A DNA stretch of 64,000 nucleotides. It comes from Paralichthys olivaceus. Taxonomy: Eukaryota > Chordata > Actinopteri > Pleuronectiformes > Paralichthyidae. Every line of letters begins with the position of its first letter. Positions within the stretch are counted from its first letter, which is position 1. Position numbers and translations under genes: made by a program. Below are positions 59,619-64,000 of this stretch, one piece after another. The stretch is from the NCBI RefSeq assembly GCF_024713975.1, contig NC_091107.1, forward strand, positions 17,971,501-18,035,500, written 5' to 3'. The notes below the pieces were generated by a model that ran no database searches, was not told where the DNA came from, and saw only the letters and a program-made list of their open reading frames with translations.

Positions 59619-59710
59619 TTGTGGCTCAGTATGGATATACAGTATAGCCTTGATATACAGTCTATGATATACAGTCATTTATACAAGGACAGAGTTTTTC
59701 TGTTTAGACC

Positions 59711-59716
59711 ACAGTC
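59711..59716 (-). terminator. pigw: Candidate pigw polyadenylation signal
   Basis: TTTATT on + gives AATAAA on -, about 1150 bases after the pigw stop. The 59717-60868 stretch is then the pigw 3' UTR; it is AT-rich, with ta and tg microsatellite tracts near 60040-60150, and shows no coding exon. Confidence 0.4.
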
Positions 59717-60868
59717 TGATTTATTCCCTAGACTCACTTGACAGAGACATACAATAAGTTACAAACACGGTAAGGTCAATTCACTTGCTGCTACAGCAGA
59801 TTCAGAATGAGGCAGACGAGAGAAGAAAAAGGCAATTGCATAAAAAATAAAGATGCATAGAATATGTACATAATATACACTTTTCACCACAGAGAGAAAT
59901 ATTACTCGGAGAGAAATGTACTTGAGCAGCCCAGGATGATTTTGAAACACACGCACATACATGTGTATGTGAGAGAGAGACAGAGTGAGAGAGACTAAGA
60001 GACTGTTGTTAGTGTATGGTTTGCAATATGAACATACAATTTTATATATATACATATATATTCGTCATATTATACTAAAAAGCAGTAGATCTCATTTAAT
60101 ATACTAATATTAAGGTGTGTTTGTGTGTGTATATACAGTATATGGGTGAATTTCAGAGGCCTATATATGTAATAATAAAACACAATACAATAACATATAA
60201 TATAATTGGCATATGTTATAAAGATAATGTGTGAGAGGACACAAATGTGCAAAATGACATTTTCGTTCAAAATAGAGAAGTAAATGGTGACTGGTTGTGA
60301 TATGGAGTGATAGTGCAGCATTCATTTTACACTCTGAATGCTGTTGTATAGTTACCAGTAATAGACATCAGTGGGAATCATGAAAAATGGGGATCTGGGA
60401 TAGTACGTGGGGGTTATGATTAGGGATAGGTAACTGGCCTGGGTTACAAAGTCCATCACCATGATCTCTACGACAACCCATGGCAGAGCATGCAGAGCTA
60501 ACCAACTGACCCGCTGACAAACAACTTTAAAAACAGAAAATGTGTCATATTTCAGTTTTACATGTAAACATGGGTAAAATGAATGAATACAGTTTGTTTG
60601 ACATTAATACATTAGCCTTAACAATTCCGCCTTCCCACTGCTGTATATTATTTCATATATTTCAGCCATAACTCTTATTTGTGGGTGAGGGAGCAATTAC
60701 TCCACTTTTTTCTAAACATCAACAAATGCAAATCATGTGGGAACTGGTTTCAAGTGATCACTTCCGATTTTATCAAAACATGTATTCATTTGTATAAATA
60801 AACACATAATGCACAACAGAGTCTTCAGCTTTACAGATCATGAACCATTTAATTTAGCAAATCAGATT

Positions 60869-62353
60869 TTACCAGAATTTCACTGTTATTCCATGGTGAT
60901 GTAAAAAATATATTACAGAGCAATTCATGAACATATATATCAACAAAACACACACTGAAAATGAACTGCTACAGCTAAGTGTGTCCACTAATGAGTTGGT
61001 CAGTCCTGTCATGACATTTGCAAGCAAGAAAAATAGCAACTGATTCCTGCTGACGGCTTGAACAAGGCAGAATCTTTCAACTTCACCAGTCTGTTTGTTA
61101 GAGACTGAACCTTTTTGTATATTCCACGATGAGGGTACAAAGTGACAGCCTGATATGCTTTTGGAAAACAGTAAAACCAGATCGGCGAAACCGAGGCAGG
61201 AAATAAAGAACAAAGACTGTGCAACACTCCAGAGGCAGAAGGGTAAATTAGATAAGCGACGAGACACTGGCTCAACCAGTGTCTGACATGTGTACAAAGC
61301 AGCGTACAGCACAAAACTACAAAATAAGAGGTTTAAAAGTGCTTTGAGCCAATCCTTAACTTGGGATCTCGGCTGCATCACATAACGTCCAACTTGAACC
61401 CCTGCCATGTAGATGGCTACATAGCCCACCACAGAGAATATGCCCTCCTTGTTTGCGTACAGAAAGTTCTTCTCTCTGTCATTGTTCTGGATAATGAACG
61501 CTTTCAGCCCTGATGTCTCCAGAGCGAGCTGATAAAGTCCGCTGATCAGAAGGGAAAACACCCACGACTGACTGACTGGTAAAACTGCCAAAATTGTGGA
61601 AGCCATAACTCTCACGATGGCAAGTGTGAAGAAGAAATTCCAGTGGACGCCGTATTCTGTCACATGCTCGTGGTAGCCGCTCATTTTGACGCTCACCAGC
61701 CTTCCCATACCAAGAGCAACCAGGGGCCAGACGGACAGGAGCTGCTTTGTGATATGATTAATCTTGGATCCTGAGATGGTCTTTCTCCGTGCCTCTGGAC
61801 AGACGAGGGCATTTGCAAAGACATACGCTCCGACGCCAAAGTCCATAACCCCTGTCCCATAGGTTTCTGTTTTAGCATAGCGCCTTGGGAAGATGCTAAA
61901 GTCTACAGCGAGAATGCTGATGTCTGTTTTCACATTTACAAACACTCTAAAGATGGTCACAAAAGGAACCTGGTTGAACTGAACGTGGCACTGTAGGAAG
62001 GTGCTGACGTTGGTCTTTGGGTGCCGAGTGGAATGGTGACCGTTGGTGCAATAGATGTAGCAAAGTACACAAGCTGAAACAAAGATTAAGCTCAAGATGA
62101 CCAGGTGAAGAAAGCTGCTGAGGATGGTGCATGACAGGATGAGGGGAAGAATAAGCACAGAAAAGTCTAGAAGCAGGTGAGAGATGAGTGGGAGTGGCAG
62201 TGGGAGGATCCTTCTGGCCAAGTGGTAGAGGATCAAAATCAGACCTCTGTTGATGAGACACAAGGGTGAGAGAAATGTACCCAGAGCCACCTCCTGCAGA
62301 CTGGTCCCATTGAGATTACTGACAAACCCCTCCTTCAGTTCCCTCTGAGACAT
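60869..62353 (-). CDS. pigw: PIG-W, GPI-anchor inositol acyltransferase, complete
   Basis: ER multi-pass enzyme that adds the acyl chain (usually palmitate) to the inositol of GlcN-PI early in GPI-anchor synthesis; GWT1 family. One uninterrupted coding exon of 494 residues (human 504). The start MSQRELKEGFVSNLNGTSLQ aligns with human MSEKQMKEAFVSNLNGTT. A splice acceptor (tttgcag) ends 3 bases before this ATG, so the open frame upstream of it is intron and not part of the protein. Conserved blocks: ILAVDFSIFPRRYAKTETYG, then GTGVMDFGVGAYVF; SVWPLVALGMGRL; TEYGVHWNFFFTL; ANKEGIFSVVGYVAIYMAGVQ; FCLWSVAQS; and the last residues TVKFW. About a dozen hydrophobic segments are visible. Uniform coding quality; no sign of damage. 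Neighbours ggnbp2 and dhrs11 follow on the same strand, as in human. Confidence 0.97.
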   Translation of the reverse strand: MSQRELKEGFVSNLNGTSLQEVALGTFLSPLCLINRGLILILYHLARRILPLPLPLISHLLLDFSVLILPLILSCTILSSFLHLVILSLIFVSACVLCYIYCTNGHHSTRHPKTNVSTFLQCHVQFNQVPFVTIFRVFVNVKTDISILAVDFSIFPRRYAKTETYGTGVMDFGVGAYVFANALVCPEARRKTISGSKINHITKQLLSVWPLVALGMGRLVSVKMSGYHEHVTEYGVHWNFFFTLAIVRVMASTILAVLPVSQSWVFSLLISGLYQLALETSGLKAFIIQNNDREKNFLYANKEGIFSVVGYVAIYMAGVQVGRYVMQPRSQVKDWLKALLNLLFCSFVLYAALYTCQTLVEPVSRRLSNLPFCLWSVAQSLFFISCLGFADLVLLFSKSISGCHFVPSSWNIQKGSVSNKQTGEVERFCLVQAVSRNQLLFFLLANVMTGLTNSLVDTLSCSSSFSVCVLLIYMFMNCSVIYFLHHHGITVKFW

Positions 62354-63260
62354 GACCTGCAAACAATAACATAACTTTCAATATGAGAGACTGTACTTCA
62401 AAAATCTGAATATGCTGGTGGCATCAGCAGAGATTTGATTGGCCCATCTGGTGCATCTGTCCTGTCAGTAGTCTTTCTTATCTCACATACGGCCCTCCAG
62501 AGAATGTCGAGAGATTATCTGAAGTTACGCCCTGGCCCCACTGCCTGCATAAGTGCAAGTCTGAAAGGCCTCTTGAAACGTTAAACAATACTAACAAAAA
62601 ATATGACAATTCGTTTTCTTTAAAGAACCCAATGTTCTTGAAAAAAGAAGCGATTTTCAAAACATATTCAGTATTGTATGGCTTTGCTCAAAGCTATAGA
62701 GCTAGCAGTAAATAAGCAATGACTCAAATGTCCACTGAATCAGAAACTGTGCATGGGTGACTGTGGTCAAATGAGCAGACGTTTGTCTTTTCCTGATTTC
62801 AAGTTCGCCTGAATTCAAGTGTACAAACCTTTGTCAGAAATTATGGATCAAAGAGATTTTACAGTAGAGTAAATAAAGGGCATAATGCCTTTTTCAATTC
62901 AAAATAATGAACTTTGAGGCTGAATTTCTCCAAAATGATACAATAAATATGCTTGATACTGAGTGAGTGAACAGTCAGGATGGTCCTGAGGACAACTTTT
63001 GACAACCTTTGTCAGAAATGATGGAATAAAGGGATTTTACAGTTGCATAAAAGATTGGCTCGCTCCGTATCATGGACTACATCTGTAATGCGGGCGCACT
63101 TGAAATCAGGAAGAGACGAACGTCTGCTCACTTGACCGCAGTGATGTTATATTTACAGATTCAAAGACACAAGAGGAGCCAGCTGGCTTGGAGTGAGATC
63201 TCCGGTCGACAGTTCGGCAATTTATAAAATATCGAATGTGTGTGTGTTATCAGTACTTAC

Positions 63261-63420
63261 TGGGAGCTCTGTCACGCATAAGTTGGAAAAGCAGGTTCAC
63301 AGGGTGCCGGTTTAACAGCAGTGTTTACAGTCGCTCGCAGCCTGGAGCCTGCGTGGGAGCGCCTTCTCTTACTTCCGGGTTCAGTTCCATGACGTATTCA
63401 GGACAAGTCGGAATTCTGGG
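63261..63420 (-). other. pigw: pigw non-coding 5' exon
   Basis: A strong donor (CCCA|GTAAGTACT) at 63260/63261 on the - strand pairs with the acceptor before the pigw ATG. The exon is GC-richer and has no coding frame joined to pigw. The upstream edge is a guess. Confidence 0.6.
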
Positions 63421-63586
63421 AACTTCCGACCCAACCGGGACCTAACAAAAATATTATAAATAAAAATAGCATGAGTACTTACACTACAATATATTACGAG
63501 GATGTATCTATGATTCATGTCCCCCTGAGGTCAGGATTTTTTGGTGCATAGTAATCACACGTGTGTTTTCATTAGCGTAATATTAC

Positions 63587-63649
63587 CTGAATACAAACCG
63601 AACATTTAAATCTTTGCTCCTTGCGTTTGGTTTTCTTGCTTTTGCTCAT
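63587..63649 (-). other. Possible alternative first coding exon of pigw
   Basis: An ATG at 63649 opens 21 codons (MSKSKKTKRKEQRFKCSVCI and Q) ending in CAG|GTAATA. Joined to the pigw acceptor (next codon GTC, then the normal ATG) it stays in frame and would give PIG-W a basic N-terminal extension with a CxxC. It may be chance; the normal short start is conserved. Confidence 0.2.
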
Positions 63650-64000
63650 TTCTTTTGCTGTTATTTGTCCTCCTGTCTTAAGCTGGGCAAGAAAGAAAGA
63701 GCACTTAACATAGCGTACAGTCAGGATAGTTTGGATGTAACAGGTGGTGGTGAACTCAGCTGGTCCCGGGGAACAGCAGGAGGAGGAGGGCGGGAAATGA
63801 AGCGGGGAGGACGGACACATTCCGAGAGCAGCAGGCGGAGCTGGAGGAGAAGCTGAAGGAGACACCGGGAAGCTGCTGAGGGATCTCTGACAGTCATGGA
63901 AAATGTGGCGGTTCAGCAACACAGAGCAGAAGAACCACAGCTCGCCTTAGTGTGAGAGTTGAGTTTGCCTCCAGGTTTTCGGTTTGACACGAGGGTAAAA
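63650..64000 (+). promoter_or_regulatory. Divergent promoter region at the right edge
   Basis: A GGAGGA/GGCGGG-rich stretch (63760-63860) upstream of pigw. In human, MYO19 starts head-to-head with PIGW here, so a + strand gene is expected. A short frame begins at the ATG at 63896 but stops after 19 codons and does not match the start of MYO19 as I remember it. No myo19 coding exon is visible in the window. Confidence 0.35.

Noticed and set aside
62354-62362. Longer pigw protein starting at a TTG three codons upstream
   Set aside because: These bases include the tttgcag splice acceptor, so they are intron; the ATG at 62351-62353 aligns with the human start.
63896-63955. First coding exon of myo19
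   Set aside because: The frame from the ATG at 63896 stops after 19 codons and does not resemble the MYO19 N-terminus; only the gene order suggests myo19 follows.
1-64000. CRISPR arrays, bacterial operons, tRNA or rRNA genes
   Set aside because: No regularly spaced repeats, operon-like coding or recognisable tRNA/rRNA folds were found; the gene structures are those of a vertebrate nucleus.

Overview
The window is vertebrate nuclear DNA, almost certainly from a teleost fish. It has intron-rich genes with GT-AG boundaries, AT-rich introns, fish-type dispersed repeats, and encoded proteins that align well from memory with mammalian orthologues. The species cannot be fixed from the sequence.

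Layout from left to right: the last coding exon of eral1 (+ strand, 1242-1364); a microRNA cluster on the - strand, mir-451 (2917-2977) and mir-144 (3051-3125), with a large palindromic hairpin and a GATA site just upstream of it; an accessory stretch (about 4.9-8.1 kb) holding the 3' half of a LINE with a restriction-like endonuclease domain, and a solo LTR with a perfect 5-bp target duplication inserted in an older repeat; flot2 (- strand, CDS 12819-25869, 11 coding exons) with a duplicated, apparently mutually exclusive exon 3; a 2.7-kb intergenic stretch; a 13-exon SLC6 transporter gene (+ strand, 28543-34066); dhrs11 (- strand, 35779-51077) with a 13-kb first intron containing two related MITEs and LINE remnants; ggnbp2 (- strand, CDS 52873-58625, with an upstream exon near 59.5 kb); pigw (- strand, 60869-62353, one coding exon plus a non-coding 5' exon); and a promoter-like region at the right edge. 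There the human gene order would predict myo19 on the + strand, but no coding exon is visible.

The gene order joins two blocks that, from general knowledge, are separate in human 17q: ERAL1-MIR144/451-FLOT2 (17q11.2) and DHRS11-GGNBP2-PIGW-MYO19 (17q12). The neighbours do not form one pathway. They are a mitochondrial ribosome assembly GTPase, an erythroid microRNA cluster, a membrane-raft scaffold, a plasma-membrane solute transporter, a cytosolic reductase, a nuclear zinc-binding regulator and an ER GPI-anchor acyltransferase.

Most notable: the hairpin beside the mir-144/451 cluster, the tandem alternative exon 3 of flot2, a spliced upstream ORF overlapping the ggnbp2 start, an SLC6 paralogue that does not match any human member I can recall, matching GCTAACGTTAGC palindromes near two promoters, and two strong CTCF-like sites. 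All exon boundaries were read by eye from splice consensus and protein similarity; no alignment or transcript evidence was available.
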